Shown piece by piece: positions 35,148 to 46,059 of a DNA stretch of 64,000 nucleotides. The position numbers were made by a program, and so were the translations under genes. Under the pieces are notes generated by a model. That model saw only the letters and a list, made by a program, of their open reading frames with translations, was not told where the DNA came from and made no database searches. Source of the stretch: Paraburkholderia dilworthii (GTDB taxonomy: Bacteria; Pseudomonadota; Gammaproteobacteria; Burkholderiales; Burkholderiaceae); contig NZ_AWZT01000018.1 of the NCBI RefSeq assembly GCF_000472525.1, forward strand, positions 48,361 to 112,360, in the 5' to 3' direction. Every line of letters starts with the position of its first letter. Positions within the stretch are counted from its first letter, which is position 1.

Positions 35148-35915
35148 TCAGCGCCTCTCGTACTCGTCGTGACGGCGCCACCAGATGCCGGTCTCGTTGC
35201 GCCCCTTCGGTGCGCGGTCAAGCCACTGGTACATGCCCCACAGGCCGTCCAGTCCGCGCGCATACGTGGAGTAGGTGTGATAGACCACGCCGTCTTCGAG
35301 CACGAAGGCGCTCAGTCCTGGCCGGTCGCGGGCGTAGGTGGACGCGTCGGTGCCGCACGTCGCCGCGAACTGTTCGACGGGCTCCGGAGCCGGCACCGCG
35401 TCCATTGCGTGACGGCCGCGCTGATAGTTGTATTCGACGCTGCCCTCGCGCTGCTGCTCTTCGGTGAACGAGATGTTGAAATCGAAATTGAAGTCGCTGC
35501 CTGCGGATGAGGCCCACGGAAACGTCCACCCCATGCGTCGCTTGTACGCCTCGAGCTTGGCGAGCGGCGCGCGCGATATTGCCGTCAGCGCCACGTCGTG
35601 ATTGGCCAGATGAACCGCGATACCGTCGAAGCCATCCGCAATCGACGAGCACGACGGGCACCCCGCCTTGTAGTCCGGACCGAACATGAAGTGATAGACG
35701 AGAAGCTGCGAGCGTCCGCCGAACAGGTCGGCCAGCGATGCGCTGCCCTGCTGGGTCTCGAACCGGTAGGTCTTGTCGACGCGAACCCACGGCAATTCCT
35801 GGCGTCGCCGCGCGACGTCGTCGCTGCGCCGCGTCAGCTCTTTTTCCGCGTCAAGAAGATCGAGGCGCGCTGCCAGCCATTGCTCGCGTGTCCCGATCGT
35901 ATGTGTCGTCGTCAT
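35148..35915 (-). CDS. DUF899 thioredoxin-fold protein
   Basis: 255 residues of the DUF899 family, with a thioredoxin-like core that includes YHFMFGPDYKAGCPSCSSIA. The CPSC motif could be redox-active. The C-terminal YHTYSTYARGLDGLWGMYQW segment is typical. Cytosolic, no signal peptide. Precedes the DUF2182 membrane protein gene, a common pairing. Confidence 0.9.
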   Translation of the reverse strand: MTTTHTIGTREQWLAARLDLLDAEKELTRRSDDVARRRQELPWVRVDKTYRFETQQGSASLADLFGGRSQLLVYHFMFGPDYKAGCPSCSSIADGFDGIAVHLANHDVALTAISRAPLAKLEAYKRRMGWTFPWASSAGSDFNFDFNISFTEEQQREGSVEYNYQRGRHAMDAVPAPEPVEQFAATCGTDASTYARDRPGLSAFVLEDGVVYHTYSTYARGLDGLWGMYQWLDRAPKGRNETGIWWRRHDEYERR

Positions 35916-36045
35916 GGTTCTCTCCGTTCCGATTTGCGTCGCCGTTCGAGTGCTTTCGATACGACGTACTGGTTGGCGGTCATGCTAGATTAGTATCGGG
36001 ATTCCGAACGGTGGGAGTGACAAGTGTGGCGCGATTTCAATCAAC

Positions 36046-37266
36046 ATGGACCCGCTGATCAAGGCTGCGGCGCAGGCGCTCGCGGCGGGTGATCCGCTCG
36101 GCGCATTAAAGCGCATCGCATTGCGCGACGATGCGCCGGCGCTCGCGCTTCGCGGCATCGCTATGGCGCAACTGGGCGACTTCATCCGCGCGAAGGCGCT
36201 CGTGCGAAGCGCGGCGCGCGCGTTCGGTTCGAAGCAAGCCGTGGCCCGCGCAAGATGTGTCGTTGCAGAGGCAGAGATCGCGCTCGCGTCACGCGATCTG
36301 ACGTGGCCCGCGAAAGCACTTGGCGCGGCTCGCGCGACGCTCGAAGCACACGGCGACCGCGCCAATGCCGCGCATGCGGGCTATCTGGAAGTCCGGAGGC
36401 TTGTTCTAATCGGCCATATCGACGAAGCCGAGCGCATGCTCGGCGCGCTCGATCCCGCGCCTTTGCCGCCCGTGCTGAGAGCCGCGCATGAGTTGTTGGT
36501 GGCGGGCGTTGGGCTGCGGCGTTTGCGGACTAATGCCGCTCGCGCCGCATTCGCACGAGCGAGGCACGCGGCGCAAGCAGCGGATATTCCCGCGCTGATT
36601 GCGGAAGTCGAAAGCGCGTCGCATATGTTGAACCTGCCTGCCGCGCGTCTGATCGGGCGCGGTGAAGAGCGGCTTTTGCTGCTCGACGAAGTGGAAGCAC
36701 TGCTGATGTCGAACGCGTTGGTGGTCGACGCCTGTCGCAATGTCGTACAGCAGTCCGGCACGGCTGTCCCGCTGGCGAGACGCCCGGTGCTGTTCAATCT
36801 CGCGTACCAGCTCGCCGAAGCATGGCCCGCGGATGTGCCGCGCGACACGCTGATCGCGCGCGCATTCAAGACGAGGCATGCCGATGGCTCACATCGCGCG
36901 CGTTTGCGGGTCGAGATTGGGCGGCTTCGCGCAATGCTTGGCGCGTTGGCCGATATAAGCGCGACGCCGCGCGGCTTTGCGTTGGCGCCGCGCGACGCGC
37001 AGGAGGTGCTGGTACTCGCGCGGCCTGTCGAAGAAACTCATGCGGCGATGCTCGCGCTGCTCGCCGATGGCGAGTCGTGGTCGAGCTCTGCGCTGGCGCT
37101 CGCGCTAGGAGCGAGCCAGCGCACCGTGCAGCGCACACTCGATTCGCTGGCGGCCGCAGGCAAGGCGCAGTCGTTTGGTCAAGGACGGGCGCGCCGCTGG
37201 ATGGCGCCGGCCGCGTCCGGATTCGCGACAACGTTGTTACTCCCCTCGCCCGTCACGCTCAATTAG
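36046..37266 (+). CDS. TPR-like helical protein with C-terminal helix-turn-helix
   Basis: 406 residues. The first 210 or so are alanine-rich paired helices resembling tetratricopeptide repeats (ALALRGIAMAQLGDFIRAKA). The C terminus holds a winged-helix-like segment (about 344-385, LALALGASQRTVQRTLDSLA followed by a basic GQGRARRW). Likely a transcription regulator with a helical sensor region. It ends 9 bases before the beta-propeller gene, so the two form an operon. The family is not one I can name with certainty. Confidence 0.7.
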   Translation: MDPLIKAAAQALAAGDPLGALKRIALRDDAPALALRGIAMAQLGDFIRAKALVRSAARAFGSKQAVARARCVVAEAEIALASRDLTWPAKALGAARATLEAHGDRANAAHAGYLEVRRLVLIGHIDEAERMLGALDPAPLPPVLRAAHELLVAGVGLRRLRTNAARAAFARARHAAQAADIPALIAEVESASHMLNLPAARLIGRGEERLLLLDEVEALLMSNALVVDACRNVVQQSGTAVPLARRPVLFNLAYQLAEAWPADVPRDTLIARAFKTRHADGSHRARLRVEIGRLRAMLGALADISATPRGFALAPRDAQEVLVLARPVEETHAAMLALLADGESWSSSALALALGASQRTVQRTLDSLAAAGKAQSFGQGRARRWMAPAASGFATTLLLPSPVTLN

Positions 37267-37275
37267 GATGACAGC

Positions 37276-37929
37276 ATGAATCGATCAAACGCCACTATCG
37301 TCCGCGAATACGGTCCTTTTCCGGGCGTCCATCAAGTGGCTGGCGTCAGCTACGACGGCCAGCAGGTCTGGATCGCGACCGGCAAGACGCTCAGCGCATT
37401 CGATCCCGCGAGCGGCCAGACGCTGCACGCAATCGAGGTCGCCGCCGATGCGGGCACGGCCTTCGACGGCCAGCATCTCTTTCAGATCGCCGAGGGCCGC
37501 ATCCACAAGATCGATCCCGCGAGCGGCCGCGTGCTCTCGAGCATCCCTGCGCCGGGAGGCAATGGCGCGTCGGGACTCGCGTGGGCCGAGGGATCGCTGT
37601 GGGTCGGCGAGTATCGCGAGCGCAAAATCCATCAGGTCGATCCCGAGACGGGCGCGGTGCTTTCCAGCATCGAATCGAACCGTTTTGTGACGGGCGTCAC
37701 ATGGGTCGACGGCGAGCTTTGGCACGGCACCTGGGAAGACGACGCAAGTGAATTGAGGCACGTCGACCCACGTACCGGAGCGGTCCTGCAAAGCCTTGAG
37801 ATGCCGGAGGGCATGAGCGTGTCAGGTCTTGAGTCCGACGGCAGCGGGCAGTTTTTTTGCGGCGGCGGCAATAGCGGGAAGGTGCGTGCCGTGCGTCGTC
37901 CTGAACGCGAGACTGACGGCGTCAGCTAA
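37276..37929 (+). CDS. Beta-propeller protein, glutamine cyclotransferase/SMP-30-like
   Basis: 217 residues made of repeated blades: GVSYDGQQVWIATGKTLSAF, then IHKIDPASGRVLSSI, then IHQVDPETGAVLSSIESN, then LRHVDPRTGAVLQSLE. The xxxVDPxTGxVLxS repeat is typical of Vgb/glutaminyl cyclotransferase-like propellers. No signal peptide, so cytosolic. Co-transcribed with the upstream HTH protein. Enzymatic activity is uncertain. Confidence 0.75.
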   Translation: MNRSNATIVREYGPFPGVHQVAGVSYDGQQVWIATGKTLSAFDPASGQTLHAIEVAADAGTAFDGQHLFQIAEGRIHKIDPASGRVLSSIPAPGGNGASGLAWAEGSLWVGEYRERKIHQVDPETGAVLSSIESNRFVTGVTWVDGELWHGTWEDDASELRHVDPRTGAVLQSLEMPEGMSVSGLESDGSGQFFCGGGNSGKVRAVRRPERETDGVS

Positions 37930-37998
37930 GCGGTACTGCCTTTGTGCAACCGGCCCGCCGCAGGTGGTATCGCATGCGGCGAACGAGGTGCGATCTCG

Positions 37999-38901
37999 TC
38001 AGGCGAGTGGCCCTTCTTGCGCTTTGCGGCGCACCGCGACTGCGATCGCGCTGCCCACGATCATCAATATGCCGACCACCGACAGAATCTCCAGCGTTTC
38101 CCCCCAAAGCAGATAGCCGAACAGCGCGGCCCACACGATGCTCGTGTAGTTGTAGGGAGCGAGCGTGCCAGCATCCGCGCGACGAAAGGCTACGGTCATC
38201 AGCATCTGGCCAGCTGTCGCGAAGAGGCCGAGCGCGGCCATCACGAGCAGTGCCTCCACCGACGGCGTGCGCCATTTGAAGAACAACGTGAACGCCATGA
38301 CCACCGTACCCAGCGTCGTGAAGAAGAGAACGGTGGTCGCGGAGTCGTCGGTCGGATGTATGCGTTTGATCTGGACGATCGAGAGCGCGCCGCAGAATGC
38401 GCTCGCAAGCAGGATCACCGGTCCGAGCCAGGAGGATTGCGCGCCGCCCGGCCGCACCACCAGCAGCACGCCAAGAAAGCCGACAATCGCCGCTGCGGCG
38501 CCGCGCGGCGTCAGCCGCTCGTTGAGCATCAACGGGGCGAGCACAATGACGATCAGCGTCTCGGAATAAGCAAGCGCCACGGCTTCGCTAAGCGGCACAT
38601 AAGGCAAGCCGGCGAAAAAGAGAGCCGATGCGCCGAGAAGCGCGATTGCACGCGCGGTCTGTCCTTTCACATCGATATTGCGCAAGCGCTCGGACAGCGA
38701 CCGGCTTCCTCGGCAACACAGCAAAACTGCCGGGAACAGGCCAAACAGCATACGGAAAAACGTGACCTCGTTCGCGGGGTATTGCAGCGTGACGGACTTC
38801 GCCAGTGCATCGACTACGGCAAAGCAGAACATCGAGGCAAGGATGGTGCCGACGCTGCCAGGCGAAAGTGAACCGGAGTTGGTGGTCGCGGAAGTCGGCA
38901 T
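37999..38901 (-). CDS. EamA/DMT family transporter
   Basis: 300 residues from ATG 38901; upstream in-frame sequence is shadow. Ten membrane segments in two EamA repeats (ILASMFCFAVVDALAKSV near the start; second repeat around LGPVILLASAFCGALSIVQI). Drug/metabolite transporter superfamily, usually exporters of amino acids or metabolites. Substrate unknown. Confidence 0.9.
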   Translation of the reverse strand: MPTSATTNSGSLSPGSVGTILASMFCFAVVDALAKSVTLQYPANEVTFFRMLFGLFPAVLLCCRGSRSLSERLRNIDVKGQTARAIALLGASALFFAGLPYVPLSEAVALAYSETLIVIVLAPLMLNERLTPRGAAAAIVGFLGVLLVVRPGGAQSSWLGPVILLASAFCGALSIVQIKRIHPTDDSATTVLFFTTLGTVVMAFTLFFKWRTPSVEALLVMAALGLFATAGQMLMTVAFRRADAGTLAPYNYTSIVWAALFGYLLWGETLEILSVVGILMIVGSAIAVAVRRKAQEGPLA

Positions 38902-39076
38902 GTGAGAGCGCAATCCGTATGGGGATTTGCATGATCTCACAGACGCGCAGGGTGCAGCGTCGGGTGGGTTCTCCCATGTTGGCCGGTTCAACGGCATCCT
39001 CGCCGCTGAACCGGCGCAAGATCCGCAACGCCGCGGCTATGCGGTGCGGCATACCATGCTGCGCCGCACCGTACGG

Positions 39077-40447
39077 TCAGGCATGCCGATGACCATGCCT
39101 GCTGTCGCTCATCGAGCCGGGCTCGTCATACTCCTGCGAAATGTCCTTGTTCGTGTAGTCGCCGAGTCGCGAAGCGGCGATCAGGCTCAGCACTCCGCAA
39201 ACGAAAACATAGGACGCGATCGCATAGCCCGAATGAAAGTACGCGAAGAGCGCAGTCGCGATCAGCGGCGCAGGACCGCCCGCGATCACCGACGCCAACT
39301 GATAGCCGAGAGATGCACCGCTGTATCGCAGCCGCCCCGTAAACGACTCGGCGATCAACGCGGCTTGCGGGCCGTACATCATCGAGTGCGGCACCAGCGA
39401 GAGCACGATGGCCACGAAAATCCATGTCGGATTACGCGTGTCCACCATGCCGAAATAGATGAAGCCGAACACGCCCGCTGCAGCGGCGCCGATCATATAC
39501 ATGCGGCGCCGCCCGATCACATCCGATAAATGGCCGAACAGCGGAATGGTGCCGAATTCCAGCACCGATGCCGCCAGTACCGCCGTCAGCAGCAGATTGC
39601 GCGACGCGCCCAGTGTCGTCACGCCATAGGTGAAGACGAAAGCCGTGAAGATGTAGAACGGCGCCTGTTCTGCCATGCGCGCAACGGCGGAAAGGAGAAT
39701 GTCTTTCGGCTGACGGCGCAAGACTTCGAGCATCGGCGTCTTTTCGATCTTGCGCTCAGCGAGAAGCTTCGCAAAGATCGGCGTTTCCAGAATGTTCAGG
39801 CGAATATAAAGGCCGATGCCAACCAGCACGATGCTCAGGAAGAACGGCACGCGCCAACCCCACGAGAGAAAGGCGTCGCCGGAGATCGCGCTGATCGCCA
39901 GCACTGCCAGGTTCGCGAGGAACAGTCCAGCGGGCACGCCGAACTGCGGCCACGACGCGACGAAGCCGCGGTGCGCGTTGGTGCGCGCCCATTCCATCGA
40001 CATCAGCACCGAGCCGCCCCACTCGCCGCCCACGCCCACGCCTTGGATAAAGCGCAGCACGGTAAGGATGACGGCGCCCCAGATGCCGATCGACGCATAC
40101 GTCGGAACAAACGCGACAGCGAAGGTGGCGAGCCCCATCAGCAGCAGTGTCACGATCAACGTCGCCTTGCGGCCGATGCGATCGCCGTAGTGTCCGAAAA
40201 TGGCCGCGCCCACTGGCCTCGCTATGAAGCCGACCGCGTAGATGAGGAAAGCTTGAAGTGTGCCGACCAACGGGTCGGATTGCGGAAAGTACAGCTTCGC
40301 AAATACCAGACCGGTTACCGTGCTGTAGAGAAAGAAGTCATACCATTCGATCGTTGTGCCGATCGTGCTGGCGATAACGGCGCGGCGCAACTGGCGCCCC
40401 GCGTCCGCTTCGGACAGGGGCGCCGCCCCAGGTTGAGTGACAGTCAT
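39077..40447 (-). CDS. MFS transporter, metabolite:H+ symporter (MHS) family
   Basis: 456 residues with 12 membrane segments. Signature TTIEWYDFFLYSTVTGLVFA followed by GFIARPVGAAIFGHYGDRIG and QGVGVGGEWGGSV is diagnostic of the MHS family (relatives of KgtP, ProP and ShiA). Proton-coupled import of a carboxylic acid or osmolyte is expected. The histidine-rich end HGHRHA is unusual but short. Stands alone. Confidence 0.92.
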   Translation of the reverse strand: MTVTQPGAAPLSEADAGRQLRRAVIASTIGTTIEWYDFFLYSTVTGLVFAKLYFPQSDPLVGTLQAFLIYAVGFIARPVGAAIFGHYGDRIGRKATLIVTLLLMGLATFAVAFVPTYASIGIWGAVILTVLRFIQGVGVGGEWGGSVLMSMEWARTNAHRGFVASWPQFGVPAGLFLANLAVLAISAISGDAFLSWGWRVPFFLSIVLVGIGLYIRLNILETPIFAKLLAERKIEKTPMLEVLRRQPKDILLSAVARMAEQAPFYIFTAFVFTYGVTTLGASRNLLLTAVLAASVLEFGTIPLFGHLSDVIGRRRMYMIGAAAAGVFGFIYFGMVDTRNPTWIFVAIVLSLVPHSMMYGPQAALIAESFTGRLRYSGASLGYQLASVIAGGPAPLIATALFAYFHSGYAIASYVFVCGVLSLIAASRLGDYTNKDISQEYDEPGSMSDSRHGHRHA

Positions 40448-40557
40448 TTTGGCATCCCCAATAAAAAGGGCGACATGTGTTATTGACCGTCAGCACTGCG
40501 GGAGGTTCCAGTGACATGCACCTTGATCAGCGATGCTTACTAAACACGATGAAACTG

Positions 40558-41322
40558 CTATTTATCGAGTGCGAGAAGCAGTCGCGACAGGTTTTGCGGT
40601 TGGACGCGGATGATCCCGCCGCGCGGGCTATCAATGTCCGCGATGAGCGCGAGCGATAACGAAACGGTCGCCGGCAGAATGACGAGCAACAAGCTTCTCT
40701 GAAGTCGTCCCGTTGCGCCATATCCCTGCACGCCGCAGCCCAGCAACGCAATGACGAACATCAGGAACCAGGCACCCAGGGGGATATGGTTGATGCGGGC
40801 AGCCTCCGAATAGTCCTGCGAATTCAGCACATCGTTCATGCCGGTGACGACCGTGGCGCCTATTGGCGTTGGCTGGTCCTTCGCCACCTGCGTCGCGAGC
40901 CGCCACAGTTCCGACTGGACAACAGTCGTATCCTGGCTGATCCTTGCAATTTCTCCGGGATCGCGTGTCCGATAGTTGTCCAGCCGCAAATGCAGATAGC
41001 GCACGAGCGCCGTCTTCATCGGCCCACCGGCGGAAGGGTCGACCAGGTCCGCCCGAGCATATTCAGTGCCGATTGCGTTGGCTTCCGCCTCTTCGAGATT
41101 CTTTCGCTGATCGTACCGGCCCACCGCCATTGACAGACTGAAGCCGATAATCAGCGCCAGCAACGTAAGCGTGGCCGTCTGGACCACCTTGAAATCTTCT
41201 CTCTCGTCTTCGGGAAGCGCGGCAAAGCGCCTCGCGACGGCCTCCCCGCCGATCACCGCGGCAATCAGAATAACGAGCAGTGCGACAAATAGAACGGCAG
41301 GGTGATCGACAAACGCGGCCAT
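40558..41322 (-). CDS. DUF4239 (bestrophin-like) membrane protein
   Basis: 254 residues from ATG 41322, chosen because GGAGGACACC precedes it on the minus strand; ATG 41334 is an in-frame alternative whose own codons form that site. Membrane segments near 10-30, 48-68 and two at about 185-235, with a soluble middle. The pattern QTATLTLLALIIGFSLSMAV matches DUF4239, distantly like bestrophin channels. Function unknown. Confidence 0.8.
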   Translation of the reverse strand: MAAFVDHPAVLFVALLVILIAAVIGGEAVARRFAALPEDEREDFKVVQTATLTLLALIIGFSLSMAVGRYDQRKNLEEAEANAIGTEYARADLVDPSAGGPMKTALVRYLHLRLDNYRTRDPGEIARISQDTTVVQSELWRLATQVAKDQPTPIGATVVTGMNDVLNSQDYSEAARINHIPLGAWFLMFVIALLGCGVQGYGATGRLQRSLLLVILPATVSLSLALIADIDSPRGGIIRVQPQNLSRLLLALDK

Positions 41323-41338
41323 GGTGTCCTCCATTGCG

Positions 41339-42017
41339 CTATGCACATTGCCGCGCCAGTTGCCTGAGCGCCGGACCCACATGATCGTGGAACCTGCGGA
41401 TTCCGGAGCACAGGTAATTCAATCCCGGCTCGCCATCCGGAGTCCGTACGAAGCGGTTTTTTGGGCATTCTACCCAACAAAGCTTGAGATGCCTGCACTG
41501 ACGGCAATACGCCGGAAGAGAATCCCGCTTCGCATAGCCGAAGCTTTGTTGCCGCGCCGAGAACGCCATTTCGCCGAGGTGTGTGCGACTTATGTTGCCA
41601 AGCGACCACGACGGATACACGTAGTGATCGCAAGAATACGCTTCGCCGTCCTGCTCGATAGCGAGGGCCTTGCCGCAGAATTCCGCGGTCACGCAGGTTT
41701 GCGCCGGCTGGCCCATCGTCTGAACCACGGCAGTTTCGAAAAGGTTGACGAGCACGCGGCCAACGTCTTTTTTTGTACCATTCGTCGAATATGCGGGACA
41801 GAAAGTAGCCCCAGTCGTCAGGATCGACCGACCAGTCCGTCACCACCGAAAGCGCATTGCCCGGCTTCGCGGCGCTAGTGCCAAGTGTCGGCATCGAGTC
41901 GTTCGGCCAGTACTGCGGTGCGACGGTATGGAAATCTTTTGGTTCTACGCATGGAATGAATTGCACGTAAGTCGAACCCAGTTCATCGCGTAAGAAACGG
42001 TACACGTCCAGCGGGCG
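41339..42017 (-). pseudogene. Truncated, frameshifted anaerobic sulfatase maturase (radical SAM, SPASM part)
   Basis: Two overlapping frames join into one protein tail. The first reads RPLDVYRFLRDELGSTYVQF onward to DEWYKK (to about 41765); the second continues DVGRVLVNLFETAVVQ to the end. Dropping one A from the run of seven near 41768-41774 restores the frame. The tail carries the SPASM cysteine clusters (SCDHYVYP, CRQCRHLKLC, ECPKNRF, YLCSGIRRFF-like end), which hold iron-sulfur clusters in anaerobic sulfatase maturases. The whole radical-SAM domain with its CxxxCxxC motif is absent, and an in-frame stop lies at 42024. No sulfatase gene is nearby. Confidence 0.8.
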
Positions 42018-42325
42018 TTTTGATCAGAAACGATTGTTCGCCGCCTTAACTCTGGCGAGACCCAAGACCTGGCATAAAGGCAAGCATTTTGCTTTCTGGG
42101 TTATTTATGCTGGAAGTCTTTATTAGCAGCTAGCGGCCCTTTTGGGGTGATTAACCGGGCGTGCTGCTAGTCGTCGTCTCGTGTGCGTTGCAACAAGCAC
42201 GTCACCCACCTTTCCGACGGGTGCGATGCGACGCTGCACAACCGCTCCGCATTGCCAATTTACTTGACACCTAAATTATCTAGGCCTAAATTAACTCACC
42301 AGCAAAGCTCACAGTGGGGACAAGC
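42018..42325. other. Intergenic region upstream of the aminobenzoate operon
   Basis: 308 bases between the maturase remnant and the monooxygenase/reductase start. It contains nested inverted repeats, GCATAAA (42072-42078) with TTTATGC (42104-42110) around AAGCA-TTT-TGCTT (42082-42094), and a distant pair TAGCAGC...GCTGCTA near 42126-42172. The operon promoter at 42264-42292 is given separately. The left part may mark the junction where the maturase lost its 5' half. Confidence 0.5.
42264..42292 (+). promoter_or_regulatory. Sigma-70 promoter with overlapping repeat, probable MarR operator
   Basis: TTGACA (42264-42269), a 17-base spacer and TAAATT (42287-42292) give a near-consensus promoter ending 33 bases before the first operon ATG. 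The repeat CCTAAATTA occurs twice in direct orientation (42270-42278 and 42285-42293) around the palindrome TAGGCCTA (42281-42288). A repressor bound here would cover the -10 region. The operon encodes its own MarR protein. Confidence 0.7.
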
Positions 42326-44694
<2,369 letters not shown>

Positions 44695-44698
<4 letters not shown>

Positions 44699-45468
44699 AC
44701 CCGATTCAATCCTCCCTCGCGGGACAACATGCCGTGGTCACCGGCGGCGGCAGCGGCATTGGCGCGGCCATCGCGGAAACGCTGCTGCGCGCCGGAGCGC
44801 GCGTTACGTTGATGGGCCGCAATGCAGAGCGGCTCAATGCGCAGCGCGAAAAAAGCCGCGCAATCGGCAACGTCGCGTGTATCCCCGTCGATGTCACGCA
44901 AGAAGAGTCCGTTGCCAACGCATTTGAAAAAGCGGGCGCCGTCGACATACTCGTTAGCAATGCGGGCCAGGCGCAAGCCGCGCCGTTCATGCATACCGAC
45001 ATGAGCCTGTGGCAGCGCATGCTCGACGTGAATCTCACCGGCGTTTTCCTCTGCACGCGCGCCGTATTGCCGGGCATGCTCGAACGCGGACACGGGCGCA
45101 TCGTCAACGTAGCGAGCACAGCGGGCCAGATCGGCTATGCGTATGTCGCAGCATATTGCGCAGCCAAGCACGGCGTGATCGGTCTCACGCGCTCGCTGGC
45201 GCTCGAGGTCGCGACTAAAGGCATTACGGTCAACGCGGTGTGCCCTGGTTACACCGAGACCGAACTGCTGCACGCGTCGCTCCAGCAAATCACCAGCAAG
45301 ACGTCGCGCACCGAAAATGAGGCGCGCGAAAGCCTGCTTCGCTCGAATCCGCAACATCGCTTTGTGAGTCCGGAACAGGTTGCCAATGCCGTGCTGTGGC
45401 TGTGTCAACCGGGTTCGGATGCAATCACGGGGCAATCCGTTTCCATCTCCGGTGGAGAAGTAATGTGA
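44695..45468 (+). CDS. SDR oxidoreductase of the aminobenzoate operon
   Basis: 257 residues from GTG 44695, overlapping the previous stop (GTGA), with GGAAGGA upstream. Rossmann motif TGGGSGIG (about 16-23), NAG, and catalytic YCAAK (about 160-164) are intact. Expected to act as a 3-hydroxyacyl-CoA dehydrogenase or ring-ketone reductase on the alicyclic intermediates after ring reduction. GRNAERL after the second strand suggests NADP(H). Confidence 0.9.
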
Positions 45469-46037
45469 CCAGATCAGCCAACGTCAAGAAGATCGCAGCA
45501 AGCGAAGCGAAGACAGCAGAAACCAGGTTGCAACGCAAAGGCGTTGCGAAACCTGCGGAGAACGTCGTGGATCTGGAAATGAGCACCGGCGCGGACAGTC
45601 ATATGGGCCTGCGCCTGTGGTTGCGCATGCTGACCACGACGAACCTCGTGCAAGCGGAATTGCGCAAGCGTCTGCGTAACGAATTCGACACTACGTTGCC
45701 GCGTTTCGACCTGATGGCGCAACTGGAGCGTCATCCCGAAGGACTCAAGATGACCGAATTGTCGCGCCGCCTGATGGTAACAGGCGGCAACGTGACCGGC
45801 ATTACGGATCAGCTTGAAAAGGAAGGCTTGGTCTCGCGAGATACCGATCCTAACGATCGCCGCTCGATCAGCGTGTGCCTCACGCCCGCAGGCCGCAAAG
45901 CGTTCGACAGGATGGCGGTTGCGCACGAGCAATGGGTCGTCGAGCTATTCGGCGGGCTCAGTCTGGAGGAAAAGTCGCGGACTCATCAGCGGCTCGGCAA
46001 ATTGAAAAAACATCTGCTGGACAGTTTGAAAGACTGA
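45465..46037 (+). CDS. MarR family regulator of the aminobenzoate operon
   Basis: 190 residues from GTG 45465, overlapping the SDR stop (GTGA), with GGAG before it. The winged helix (about 96-135) includes MTELSRRLMVTGGNVTGITD and the wing DTDPNDRRS. A 45-residue basic N-terminal extension (KKIAASEAKTAETRLQRKG) is longer than usual. It probably represses the promoter at 42264, releasing it when an aromatic acid or its CoA ester binds. Being inside the operon gives feedback control. Confidence 0.9.
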   Translation: MTRSANVKKIAASEAKTAETRLQRKGVAKPAENVVDLEMSTGADSHMGLRLWLRMLTTTNLVQAELRKRLRNEFDTTLPRFDLMAQLERHPEGLKMTELSRRLMVTGGNVTGITDQLEKEGLVSRDTDPNDRRSISVCLTPAGRKAFDRMAVAHEQWVVELFGGLSLEEKSRTHQRLGKLKKHLLDSLKD

Positions 46038-46059
46038 GACAGAGCGACTGGAGACAAAC

